Assembly: GCA_003562605.1 (NCBI GenBank)
Contig: PWUG01000123.1
Location: 1 to 9,978 of the forward strand
Length of the DNA stretch: 9,978 nucleotides
Direction: 5' to 3'
DNA from: Syntrophomonadaceae bacterium
GTDB taxonomy: Bacteria > Bacillota_D > Dethiobacteria > DTU022
Position numbers and translations under genes: made by a program. Numbering within the stretch: position 1 is the stretch's first letter; each line of letters starts with the position of its first letter. A model generated the notes under the pieces. It saw nothing but the letters and a program-made list of their open reading frames with translations. It was not told the origin of the DNA and did not search any database. Shown piece after piece: positions 1-7,000 of this stretch.

Positions 1-137
1 GGGATGAGCCCCTGGAAGTGACCAGCGACCCTGAAGGCAATCTTTGGCTCTTCGTAGGCACAGACTCCGGTTTTGAAGGAAAAACCGTCCTGTACTATAC
101 TTCCATCCAGGCCAGCCTGGTGCCGGCCCAAGAATAA
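1..137 (+). CDS. C-terminal fragment of an unrecognised protein
   Basis: The open frame enters from the left edge (first full codon at 3) and ends at TAA 135-137, leaving 44 residues. The fragment includes the stretch DPEGNLWLFVGTDSGFEGK and ends SLVPAQE. It has no cysteine, no membrane segment and no motif I can assign. The DPEGNLW string recalls beta-propeller or beta-sheet repeats, but one copy is not enough for a family call. The gene is convergent with the sensor kinase that ends at 202. I accept it as coding because the frame is open from the window edge, its composition is protein-like, and a hairpin follows its stop. Function unknown. Confidence 0.55.
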   Translation, partial: DEPLEVTSDPEGNLWLFVGTDSGFEGKTVLYYTSIQASLVPAQE

Positions 138-143
138 CGACAG

Positions 144-190
144 CAAAAAGGGTTGCCACCGGTATCGCGCTTATCGATTTCCGTGGTATT
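144..190. terminator. Candidate terminator between convergent genes
   Basis: In the 64 bp between the two convergent stops, CCACCGG (157-163) can pair with CCGTGG (181-186) with one bulged base. An inner ATCG/CGAT pairing closes the loop. On the minus strand the hairpin is followed, after six bases, by five T (complement of 145-149), which would serve the sensor-kinase transcript. The plus side is only mildly T-rich. The bulge and the gap before the T-run make this weaker than a textbook terminator. Confidence 0.4.
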
Positions 191-201
191 GTGCTTTGGC
201 T

Positions 202-1962
202 TTAACTGGCGGCAACCTGAAGGATTACTTCCGTGCCTTTTCCAACCTGGGAGTTAATCGCGAGTGTGGCACCTATGGAGTTGGCCCTTTCCTCCATGAA
301 CAATAATCCCATTCCCTGCAGCGACTTCCTGGAAAGGTTAAGGAAATCAAAACCCACGCCGTCATCTTTCACGGAGATAACCAGGTTGGATTCCCGGTAA
401 CAGCATTCAAGATGGATCAGGGAGGCGTCGGAGTGTTTAATGGCATTGTGCATGCTCTCCTGGATGATCCGGTAAATAATCACTTCGACGATGGGGTCCA
501 GCTTGATTGGCTTTCCAAGAACATGCAGGTTAATGGGAACCTTGTGGATTTCTGCAATTTTTGCCGCCTGCAGCCTGAGGGCAGAAATGATGCCCCTGTC
601 TTCCAGCATCGTGGGCCTGAGTTTCTGGATGATCCGCTGCATTTCTACGATGGTGTCACTTAAAAGGTCCATGGTCCTGTCTAGCCCTGACCTGGCTGGC
701 CCGGTGTTTGTGCTGCTCTCCAGCAGGTTGATGGCCGCTTTTGTCTCATAGAGAGCACCGGTGACCATCTGGGTAATGCCGTCGTGAATATCGGCGGCAA
801 TGCGCGTTCTTTCTTCTTCCTGGGCATAAACCAGGGAGGAAAAAAGTTCTCTTAATTTTTCCTTCTGCCTGGCCACCTCCTGGTTCGCGATGGCCAGGCT
901 TTGCATATTCTCCGACAATCTATCAGTCATCAGGTTAAAAGCGTTGGACAGCTCACCCAGTTCATCCTTCGTGGTGATCTCCATTTTTTGCTGGAGATTA
1001 TTTAAATCCAGGTCCCTTGTAAAAGCCGTCATTTTCTGCAGGGGTTTTGTAATCAGCCCGGAAAAATAGACGGAAAAACCGATGACCAGGATCATCACGA
1101 GAAACAGTGACCTGAACCACCTCATCATCGTTTTCCACAGGATCGGCTGCATGAACGCATCCGGAACAGAAACTATCACTGCCCCCGCAAAACTGTTTGT
1201 CGGTTGATAAGCCCCCCATCTCCAATCACCGTTGTTGGGATCCTGGAACATGTCTATACCCTGATTGCCTTGTATGGCCTGCTGATAAGGGTAAAGGTTG
1301 ACGTAACTCGTTTCATGGTAGACATAGCTGTACTTCGAGTGAACCAGGACAATACCGTCTTCATCCGTGATAGCAATTTGCATAATCCTGTCCAGGTCCC
1401 TATCCTTGATGAAGATATGATCCTGAAGTGCCCCGACGGATAATTCTGCACCGATCACTCCCAGGGTATCGCCTCCTTCGCCCTGGACCGGCACCATGAC
1501 GGAAAGAGCCATCTCACCCGTTGATCTTGAGGTGATCCGCCTGGACAAAAAGGGCTCATTTGTCTGAAGGACTGTTTGAAATTCCTTGTTGTGATAAACG
1601 GTTTTCGGATCGTCGCCGCGCCAGGCCGTGGCGGCATAAATGTTCCCATCCCGGTCTGTGGCATAGAGATTGATAATGCCGGGATGAATGCGCAGCGTGT
1701 CAACAAACAGGCTCATGGTTTCCTCTCCATCCATGTCCCTCAAGGTGGAAAGGCTGGATAGGGTTAATAACAGGCGGGTCGTATCATCCAGAAAGATATC
1801 GACATTTGAACGGACAATTTCCGCCGTGTTCAAGGTGCCCTTAATGATTTCATCCTTTGTCTGTTCAATGCTTTGCACGATCAAGTAATAGATAAAAAGG
1901 GTTAACGGAATGAAAAGCATAATAGAATATAGGATGAACTTGCTCTTCAAAGTTATTTTCAC
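202..1962 (-). CDS. Two-component sensor histidine kinase (Cache-HAMP-HisKA_3-HATPase)
   Basis: Membrane kinase of the NarX/LiaS class that autophosphorylates a histidine and passes the phosphate to a NarL-type regulator, most likely the one at the head of this operon. With the GTG start at 1962 (586 residues): transmembrane helix about 9-30, a large extracytoplasmic region to about 280 with the look of a double Cache domain, a second helix about 283-301, HAMP about 303-356, HisKA_3 about 378-446 and a HATPase domain to the end. The phospho-acceptor is His393 in DIHDGITQ; Gln398 supplies the HDxxxQ motif linked to phosphatase activity. Asn506 (N box), DDGVGF about 533-538 and GMGL about 550-553 form the ATP site. 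A longer reading from ATG 2028 overlaps the upstream gene by 46 bp and has poor ribosome binding. The GTG follows GAGAGG at 8 bases and puts the first helix close to the N-terminus, so I prefer it. Confidence 0.93.
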   Translation of the reverse strand: MKITLKSKFILYSIMLFIPLTLFIYYLIVQSIEQTKDEIIKGTLNTAEIVRSNVDIFLDDTTRLLLTLSSLSTLRDMDGEETMSLFVDTLRIHPGIINLYATDRDGNIYAATAWRGDDPKTVYHNKEFQTVLQTNEPFLSRRITSRSTGEMALSVMVPVQGEGGDTLGVIGAELSVGALQDHIFIKDRDLDRIMQIAITDEDGIVLVHSKYSYVYHETSYVNLYPYQQAIQGNQGIDMFQDPNNGDWRWGAYQPTNSFAGAVIVSVPDAFMQPILWKTMMRWFRSLFLVMILVIGFSVYFSGLITKPLQKMTAFTRDLDLNNLQQKMEITTKDELGELSNAFNLMTDRLSENMQSLAIANQEVARQKEKLRELFSSLVYAQEEERTRIAADIHDGITQMVTGALYETKAAINLLESSTNTGPARSGLDRTMDLLSDTIVEMQRIIQKLRPTMLEDRGIISALRLQAAKIAEIHKVPINLHVLGKPIKLDPIVEVIIYRIIQESMHNAIKHSDASLIHLECCYRESNLVISVKDDGVGFDFLNLSRKSLQGMGLLFMEERANSIGATLAINSQVGKGTEVILQVAAS

Positions 1963-1982
1963 CGGGCATGCCTCTCTGCTCT

Positions 1983-3638
1983 TTATTCTATTGAGTTGTC
2001 GATCCAGACCTGTTTTAAATCGTACCATTCCGATAACGCATGGACAAAGCCCTGAACCGTCGGTTTCATAACTATAGGTGCCAGGTCATTAATCACGGGG
2101 ATATGCCAGCAGTCGTAGATGACTTTTCTATCTGCCTCGCGGTACAACAGGGTCCTCCGTTCTTCATCCGGCTCAAATAGCGCCGCATGTAATAGATCGT
2201 CCACTTCTTCATTGAAATAGTAGTTTGTATTATAGCCCCTGGGAGGAACAGCCGCAGAATGCACCAGGAGCTGAAGCCAGTAATTGGTGGACATACCCCA
2301 GGACAGCTGATTAAAACCAATTCCATCCTGGATACCACTGGCCCATAAATCAATGTAATCTATCCATTCATAGGTTTCAATGGACGTGATGATTCCCACC
2401 CTATGCAGATCCTGCTGAATCCGCTTGGCAATGTGCACAGGAAGGACCTGCCCGGAACCCGATACGGATGTTTGCATCTTGAAATGCAGACCCGGGGCAT
2501 GGCCCGCCTCGGCCAATAATTGTTTTGCTTTTTCCGGGTCGTATGGTATCCCTGTAAAATCTGGATCGAAAGAAGTATTGCCGGGTGCCTGCAGTCCCCA
2601 TGCCGGCCTGGCGGTGTTTTTCAGCAGTTCCCCTGCAATGCCCTCCTTATCGACAGCCGATGCAATAGCCAGGCGCACCCGGTCGTCCTGCAGAACCGGT
2701 TCCCTGGTGTTTAACGAAAGGAACCAAACATGGGCTGTCAGCCCCTGGGAAAGAATAAAGCCTTCGCGAACAAGGAGATCGATTTTGTCCGGGGGAGGCA
2801 CAAAGATCATGTCAACAAGACCTTCCCTTAACTTATCTACCCGGGCCGCAGAATCGGGCACAAATAAAAATTTGATTTCTCTGAGTCGTGCTTCCCCATT
2901 CCAGTAATCGGGGTTTCTCTGCATAACGACTTTATCATCGGTAATTTCTTTGCAAACGAAAGGACCGGTCCCCACGGGATTTTGTCCGATCCCTTCATTT
3001 CCCCAGGTTTCCAGGGCGCCAGGGCTGATCATCATCGCCGAACCTATGCCGACCTGGGCCAGTACAGCAGGAAATTCATAGAACGGGGCTGAAAAGGAAA
3101 AGCGAACGGTCATGGGGTCCAGGGCTTCCACCGACTCCAGCTTTTCCCAGATATGACGGTTGAACCTTGCCGCCAGCGGTACGTAGTGAGGAGCGTTTTC
3201 ATCCCACATTCGTTCTATATTAAAAAGAACGGCTTCGGCGTTAAAAACCGTACCGTCATGAAATCTCACCCCTTCCCGGAGGGTAAAGGTAAACACTTTA
3301 CCGTCCGGGGTGTGTTCCCAGCTTGTGGCCAGGGCCGGTTCTACGGAACCCACCTCCAGGTCCGGGTCCAGCAGGTTTTCTGTAACCAGCCCTTCAAAAA
3401 CCTGGTATAATACGCGAAAACTGACCCAACCTGTGGATACATGCGGATCCAGCACATCTGTCCTTGACTCCAGGGCGATGACCAGGGTATCGTCTGCCCT
3501 GCTGTTCGTTCTATCGGCCGGCAAGATGAGAGCATCCGTGGCGTCGCAACCGCCCAGGAAAGCGGTGAGCAGAAGGGCAGGAAGAAAGAAGGGCAAAGTG
3601 CGGTCCAAAAACAGGCGCGGGAGGCGAGTTTTTGGCAA
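1983..3638 (-). CDS. Family 5 extracellular solute-binding lipoprotein (peptide/nickel type)
   Basis: Substrate-binding protein of the DppA/OppA/NikA family (SBP_bac_5), 551 residues, the usual length. The N-terminus is basic, then hydrophobic (about 15-28), ending in a lipobox LGGC with Cys31, so it should be lipid-anchored on the outer face of the membrane. The family signature lies near 100-140 (EPALATSWEHTPDG, then LREGVRFHDGTVFNAEAV). The C-terminal half holds the typical FDPDFTGIPYDPEKAKQLLAEAG and RRTLLYREADRKVIYD strings. The start is TTG at 3638, two bases after the response regulator stop, with AAAGGG about 11 bases upstream; translation is probably coupled. No permease or ATPase gene lies in the operon. 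It sits between the regulator and kinase genes, which suggests a sensory role or use of a transporter encoded elsewhere. The bound ligand cannot be read from sequence. Confidence 0.93.
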   Translation of the reverse strand: MPKTRLPRLFLDRTLPFFLPALLLTAFLGGCDATDALILPADRTNSRADDTLVIALESRTDVLDPHVSTGWVSFRVLYQVFEGLVTENLLDPDLEVGSVEPALATSWEHTPDGKVFTFTLREGVRFHDGTVFNAEAVLFNIERMWDENAPHYVPLAARFNRHIWEKLESVEALDPMTVRFSFSAPFYEFPAVLAQVGIGSAMMISPGALETWGNEGIGQNPVGTGPFVCKEITDDKVVMQRNPDYWNGEARLREIKFLFVPDSAARVDKLREGLVDMIFVPPPDKIDLLVREGFILSQGLTAHVWFLSLNTREPVLQDDRVRLAIASAVDKEGIAGELLKNTARPAWGLQAPGNTSFDPDFTGIPYDPEKAKQLLAEAGHAPGLHFKMQTSVSGSGQVLPVHIAKRIQQDLHRVGIITSIETYEWIDYIDLWASGIQDGIGFNQLSWGMSTNYWLQLLVHSAAVPPRGYNTNYYFNEEVDDLLHAALFEPDEERRTLLYREADRKVIYDCWHIPVINDLAPIVMKPTVQGFVHALSEWYDLKQVWIDNSIE

Positions 3639-3640
3639 AA

Positions 3641-4291
3641 TTAGATCAACCCTTTCTTCATCGCCACGGAGACAGCATGGGCCTTGCTGCGCGCATCCAG
3701 TTTTCTATAGATGGATTGAAACTTTTGCTTGATGGTAATCTCGCTGTAGTGGAACTCCCCGGCAATTTCACTGTTCGTGCATCCCCGGGCGGCCAGTTCA
3801 AGAAGCTTTATTTCCTGTTTGGTCAACTGGACCCGAGTCTTTTCCTGGCCTGACATCCTGTAATAATCGTCCAGCACGGTTCCGATTAGCGCTTTGTCAA
3901 TCAGTTTTTCGCCTCGATATACTTCCCTTAAGGTATGAATCAACTCTTCATGGGCAGCGCACTTGAGAAGATATGCCTCAACACCGGCAGCAATGGCTCC
4001 ATTGATATAATCGTCATCATTATAAATTGTTAGAACGACAATTTTAACATCAGGGTGTAGGTGCTTGATGCTTTTGATCAAAGACAGGCCGCTTTGACCA
4101 GGCATTTTCATATCGAGTATTAGAATATCCGGGTTTGTGTTATTGAGCAATTCCATCGTTGAGGCTGAATCAAAGGCTTCCCCCAGGATATGAACATCCT
4201 CATAAGTAGACAGCATAGTAATAATCCCCTGGCGGACAACAGGATGATCGTCAGCCACAACTACATGAATTTGGTCTACATTGCTCACCAT
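3641..4291 (-). CDS. NarL/FixJ-family response regulator
   Basis: A 216-residue regulator: a receiver domain (about 8-123) and a LuxR-type DNA-binding domain (about 154-214). The acidic pair Asp14-Asp15, the phospho-acceptor Asp60 in LILDMKMPG, Thr88 in VVLTIY and Lys110 complete the receiver active site. The C-terminal helix-turn-helix reads LTKQEIKLLELAARGCTNSEIAGEFHYSEITIKQKF across residues 156-191 (key positions: LTKQE, GCTNSEIA, SEITIK). Its recognition helix has IKQKFQSIYRKL where most family members have a VKxHxxNIxxKL pattern, so its DNA target may differ from common NarL sites. It heads a three-gene operon with the binding lipoprotein (gap of 2 bp) and the sensor kinase, its likely partner. 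The start at ATG 4291 is preceded by AGGGA at a spacing of 6. Confidence 0.95.
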   Translation of the reverse strand: MVSNVDQIHVVVADDHPVVRQGIITMLSTYEDVHILGEAFDSASTMELLNNTNPDILILDMKMPGQSGLSLIKSIKHLHPDVKIVVLTIYNDDDYINGAIAAGVEAYLLKCAAHEELIHTLREVYRGEKLIDKALIGTVLDDYYRMSGQEKTRVQLTKQEIKLLELAARGCTNSEIAGEFHYSEITIKQKFQSIYRKLDARSKAHAVSVAMKKGLI

Positions 4292-4326
4292 CTACCATCC
4301 CTATCTTGCATAATTAATGTACGAAT

Positions 4327-4335
4327 ATTTTAACA
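4327..4335 (-). promoter_or_regulatory. Predicted extended -10 promoter of the regulator/lipoprotein/kinase operon
   Basis: On the minus strand the sequence TGTTAAAAT matches an extended -10 element (TGn followed by TAAAAT, five of six consensus bases). It lies about 35 bp before the response regulator ATG and predicts a short leader of roughly 28 bases. The -35 region is poor (TATACG at 17 bp), which is common when TGn is present. Confidence 0.45.
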
Positions 4336-4374
4336 TACCAGGATTTAGACGTATATGATTTCTTTAATACAAAT

Positions 4375-4412
4375 TTACTATCCCTTCGGGCCAACTCCCG
4401 AAGGGATAGTAA
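4375..4412. repeat. Perfect 16-bp inverted repeat with 6-base loop
   Basis: TTACTATCCCTTCGGG (4375-4390) and CCCGAAGGGATAGTAA (4397-4412) are exact reverse complements separated by CCAACT. No T-run follows on either strand, so it is not an ordinary terminator by itself. It could be the first stem of a structured RNA, a transcript-end stabiliser for amidase read-through, or a protein-binding palindrome upstream of the response-regulator promoter. Confidence 0.85.
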
Positions 4413-4471
4413 GTCTGGAGGCGGACAGCTGTAGCATTAGTGTAAAGAACGCTAGCTGAAGAAAAATCGAT

Positions 4472-4496
4472 GGCGCCGTCCCCCCGGTGCTTTTTT
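4472..4496 (+). terminator. Intrinsic terminator, best on the plus strand
   Basis: GGCGCCG (4472-4478) pairs with CGGTGCT (4485-4491) around TCCCCC, and the 3' arm runs directly into TTTTTT (4491-4496). Two of the seven pairs are G-U in plus-strand RNA but would be C-A mismatches in minus-strand RNA, which favours plus orientation. A five-T run in the minus orientation (complement of 4462-4466) lies about five bases past the hairpin, so partial two-way use for the amidase gene ending at 4519 remains possible. Confidence 0.55.
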
Positions 4497-4518
4497 GTTG
4501 TCCTTATTTTCTCAAAAA

Positions 4519-6027
4519 CTACCCTTTGATCTTTTCGAAAACATGAGCAGCCCGCAAAACTGTTTCATCTTCTCCAAACTTTCCGATAATCATCATACCC
4601 ACGGGCAAACCGCTCGACATGCCGCAAGGAACGTTCATGGCCGGGTGCCCTGTAACATTAAAAGGTGCGGTATTTGGAATCATCTCCAATGCTTTAGATA
4701 CATACTCTCCAAGACTGCAGTCTGCCGCTGGAATAGGTGTTGCCTTCAATGGCAGTGTCGGCATGACTAATACATCGTATTGATTTAGGGCATCATCATA
4801 GGCCTGCTTCAGTAATCTTGACAAATTCTGGGCCTTTGCGTAGTATTTGCCCTGATAGTTATCTAACATGTATTGCCCAAGTAGGACTACCAATTTAACC
4901 GTTTCAGAAAAATCGTTGGCGCGGGCAACCCTTGATTTGCCGTAGGTATCCAAGAGCTGGGTAGTATAATAGCCTTTCCAGTTAGTACCCATTGAGTTTC
5001 CTGTAATCATTAAAGCCGTTGCACCGTCAGTGGCGATGGGGTTCCAGATATGCACCCCATCCCGGTGGAAGGGGATGGATACTTCTTCAACCGTAGCCCC
5101 AGCCTTTGTAAAAGAATAGGCCGCCTCTCTCACCATTTCATCTACATCTTCCTCGGATAGCCCTTCCCAGTCAAATCCTTCCTTGACAATCCCAACTTTC
5201 AGCTTGCTTTCACCTGTTGCCAGCAGCTCCTTATAGGGCTTGACCGCTAAGCCGGTTTGGCGAGGATCTAAACCATCTACACCTGCAATTACTTCCAACA
5301 AGAGTGCTGCATCTTCAACATTTTTTGTAATCGGGCCGGTATGGTCGATAGTTAATTCAATAGGGAATATACCAGTGTAAGGAACTAGCCCATAAGAAGG
5401 TTTTAAGCCATAAACACCGCACCAACAGCTGGGGATGCGGATAGATCCCCCCTGATCACCCCCGATTGCCATGTCTACTTCGTCTGCTGCAACAAGAGCT
5501 GCTGATCCACTAGAAGAGCCTCCGGATGAATGGGCTGTGTTATGGGGATTCAAGACCGCTCCTGTTGCACAAGTAAAGCAGCTTCCAGAAAAACACAAAT
5601 CCTCATTTACCGCCTTTCCTACAATTTCTCCTCCAGCATCAAGGATTCGTGTTACGATGGTTGCATCAATGCTGGGCACGAAGCCTTCTAATATTTTGGA
5701 GCCATTCATCATGGGTACTCCAGCAAGGCAAATATTATCTTTTAATACGACTTTCTTCCCCAGCAGTTTCCCTTTATCGCTTCCCCGAACAGATGTCTTA
5801 TAATACCAGGCATTGTACTTGTTTTCTTCAGCATTTGGACGGTAACCTGGCAACCTGGGATACTTCACAGGCAACGTTGGCTCCACGAGCTGTTCCACAC
5901 GTTCATAAGACCCCAGCGCACCGGCTATGATCGTGCGAAATAATTCTAACCGCTCTGGGGACAAATCCAGGTAAAAACTCTCTGCAATTTGCTGCAACCG
6001 TTCAATACTTGGTACCTGAATAGCCAT
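4519..6027 (-). CDS. Amidase of the enantioselective (Rhodococcus nitrile-pathway) type
   Basis: Cytoplasmic amidase-signature hydrolase, 502 residues, converting a carboxamide to the acid and ammonia with a Ser-cisSer-Lys triad. Lys96 lies in VVLKDN, Ser171 in SSGGSSSGSA and the nucleophile Ser195 in GGDQGGSIRIPS. From memory, both the spacing and the absolute numbers match the Rhodococcus enantioselective amidase (Lys96, Ser171, Ser195). Further strings shared with that group are VPMMNGS (104-110), ATIVTRILDAGG, NEDLCFSGS, YGLVPYTGIFPIELTIDH (212-229) and IPNTAPFNVTGHPAMNVPCG. That group usually acts on aliphatic and aryl-alkyl amides made by nitrile hydratase, but no nitrile hydratase gene is present here. 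It starts at ATG 6027 with GGAGGG six to seven bases upstream, 49 bp after the AmiS-like channel gene, and should be co-transcribed with it. The exact substrate is inference. Confidence 0.93.
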   Translation of the reverse strand: MAIQVPSIERLQQIAESFYLDLSPERLELFRTIIAGALGSYERVEQLVEPTLPVKYPRLPGYRPNAEENKYNAWYYKTSVRGSDKGKLLGKKVVLKDNICLAGVPMMNGSKILEGFVPSIDATIVTRILDAGGEIVGKAVNEDLCFSGSCFTCATGAVLNPHNTAHSSGGSSSGSAALVAADEVDMAIGGDQGGSIRIPSCWCGVYGLKPSYGLVPYTGIFPIELTIDHTGPITKNVEDAALLLEVIAGVDGLDPRQTGLAVKPYKELLATGESKLKVGIVKEGFDWEGLSEEDVDEMVREAAYSFTKAGATVEEVSIPFHRDGVHIWNPIATDGATALMITGNSMGTNWKGYYTTQLLDTYGKSRVARANDFSETVKLVVLLGQYMLDNYQGKYYAKAQNLSRLLKQAYDDALNQYDVLVMPTLPLKATPIPAADCSLGEYVSKALEMIPNTAPFNVTGHPAMNVPCGMSSGLPVGMMIIGKFGEDETVLRAAHVFEKIKG

Positions 6028-6076
6028 TTCTTTCCCTCCTTCAGTATTAAAAACGGATCACATCACAACCCCTGTC

Positions 6077-6592
6077 CTACCATAATCCAGCAAACATCAA
6101 AATGCCGGGGATCCAGGCGGTGAAGACACCCACGGGAACCATAAAAAATTTTAATCGATTCATGACGGACACTTTACCCAAGCCCAGGATGACCCAGAAC
6201 AGAAACCACAGGATCCCCCAGATAGACCAGATTAAACCGAAACGCCAATCCCCGGCCATGAAGTTTTGGTAGGCAACGACCGGTGTAACCAGGCTGACCC
6301 AGAGGCAGTACCACCCCAGCCCCCGGGCATCCGTTCCAAGAAGATAATTTAACCCCAGGAATAGATAAGTAAAAGCGAATAATAGAACTTGTGCGCCAAA
6401 CCAGGCCGTGCCTCCATCCAGTAGGTTCGCCCCAAACAGGTTAATAACCCAAATGAACATGAGCCCGGCAATAACCAGGTTCCAAACCCCTGCTTCTTTG
6501 GTACCCAGCAAATTAAGGGCATGGAAACCGTTTAAGATAAAAATCCAACCCACATAAAACAACAGAAACGCCACATATAGCCCTGGATCCAT
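6077..6592 (-). CDS. amiS: AmiS/UreI-family amide/urea channel
   Basis: Small integral membrane protein (171 residues) with six predicted helices at about 4-22, 35-55, 62-84, 90-108, 114-136 and 148-168. It carries the family strings FAFTYLFLGLNYLLG (72-86), RGLGWYCLWVSL (90-101), GDWRFGLIWSIWGILWF (114-130) and FTAWIPG (157-163). The Trp125, Leu128, Trp129 trio lines up with the UreI pore constriction residues Trp149, Leu152, Trp153. UreI Glu177 is replaced by Val154, and the long periplasmic loop of H. pylori UreI is missing, so it resembles AmiS of amidase operons rather than acid-gated UreI. The gene lies directly upstream of an amidase, the usual AmiS setting. The start at ATG 6592 follows AAAGGGAG at about 7 bases. 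Expected role: passage of short amides or urea across the cytoplasmic membrane. Confidence 0.92.
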   Translation of the reverse strand: MDPGLYVAFLLFYVGWIFILNGFHALNLLGTKEAGVWNLVIAGLMFIWVINLFGANLLDGGTAWFGAQVLLFAFTYLFLGLNYLLGTDARGLGWYCLWVSLVTPVVAYQNFMAGDWRFGLIWSIWGILWFLFWVILGLGKVSVMNRLKFFMVPVGVFTAWIPGILMFAGLW

Positions 6593-6658
6593 TCAATCAC
6601 TCCCTTTACGTAAATTTGATACATTTTCTGCCCTGAGGCTAATCCACACCCCTCCTTT
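6593..6658 (-). other. Strong Shine-Dalgarno and 18-codon leader frame abutting amiS
   Basis: AAAGGAGGGG (complement of 6649-6658) is a better Shine-Dalgarno sequence than the one serving amiS itself. A frame beginning at GTG 6649 runs 18 codons and stops at TGA 6593-6595, directly against the amiS ATG and in the same frame. GTG lies only one base past the GGAGG core, which is too close for good initiation; ATT at 6643 has better spacing but is a very rare start. It may be a vestigial or coupling leader peptide, or a chance purine run. Confidence 0.25.
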
Positions 6659-6823
6659 ACGAGCTGAAACTATTTTCCCCGGTAAATTTAGCCAAACGCT
6701 GCGGTATCGTGATCAATAATCTTTGCAACAGCGGAATTGTTTCACCACTGGATGTTTTGTGCGATATTAATTTACTCTTTTTTCGTTTCGAACTTTACGA
6801 TATTTGCAATAATGGCTATTTTT

Positions 6824-6851
6824 ATTATATTCGCTATGTTCACGCAAACAA
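6824..6851 (-). promoter_or_regulatory. Predicted promoter of the amiS-amidase operon
   Basis: A consensus TATAAT occupies 6829-6824 on the minus strand, with TTGTTT (three of six) 16 bp upstream at 6851-6846. It lies just past the terminator of the LuxR-type gene, as expected for an independent operon. It predicts a leader of roughly 225 bases, long enough for post-initiation control. The AT-rich surroundings raise the chance that the hexamer match is coincidental. Confidence 0.35.
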
Positions 6852-6889
6852 GATCCAAGGGTATGGTTGCAATACATACGAAAGTATAT

Positions 6890-6924
6890 AAAAAAGAGCG
6901 GCTATTTCACCTTGTGAAAGCCGC
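6890..6924 (-). terminator. Intrinsic terminator of the LuxR-type regulator gene
   Basis: On the minus strand GCGGCT then TTCAC pairs with GTGAA then AGCCGC around a three-base loop, with a two-base bulge. The hairpin is followed after two bases by six T (complement of 6890-6895). It lies about 140 bases past the stop of the LuxR-type gene, separating that gene from the amiS operon. Confidence 0.7.
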
Positions 6925-7000
6925 CCAAAACCATGCGAAAAGAGTCTATGCAAGAAGTGCACGAATCCCGTTATTTTAGCAATGTAAGCTGTTTTCGGCA

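Larger units (their letters stand above)
4375..4496 (+). ncRNA. Candidate small structured RNA of unknown class
   Basis: Three hairpins follow each other on the plus strand: the perfect 16-bp stem at 4375-4412; a bulged 8-bp stem CAGC..TAGC (4426-4435) with GCTAGCTG (4451-4458); and a G/C-rich stem (4472-4491) running into six T. No credible reading frame lies within it. No plus-strand gene lies upstream or downstream, so the terminator is unexplained unless a plus-strand transcript exists. I compared it by eye with the common riboswitches, T-box, SRP RNA and tmRNA and saw no match. An alternative is that the elements are independent and the last is a two-way terminator for the amidase operon. 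Confidence 0.3.

Noticed and set aside
2425..2907. 160-codon plus-strand frame
   Set aside because: Wholly antisense to the binding-lipoprotein gene, whose family motifs are clear.
4375..4412. 16-bp inverted repeat as an insertion-sequence end or CRISPR-like unit
   Set aside because: Only one copy, no transposase or cas gene, and no flanking target duplication visible.
6737..6979. 80-codon plus-strand frame with a hydrophobic N-terminal half, possible small membrane protein
   Set aside because: Starts at TTG with no real ribosome binding site, the hydrophobicity follows from an AT-rich stretch, and it runs through the minus-strand terminator and the predicted amiS promoter.
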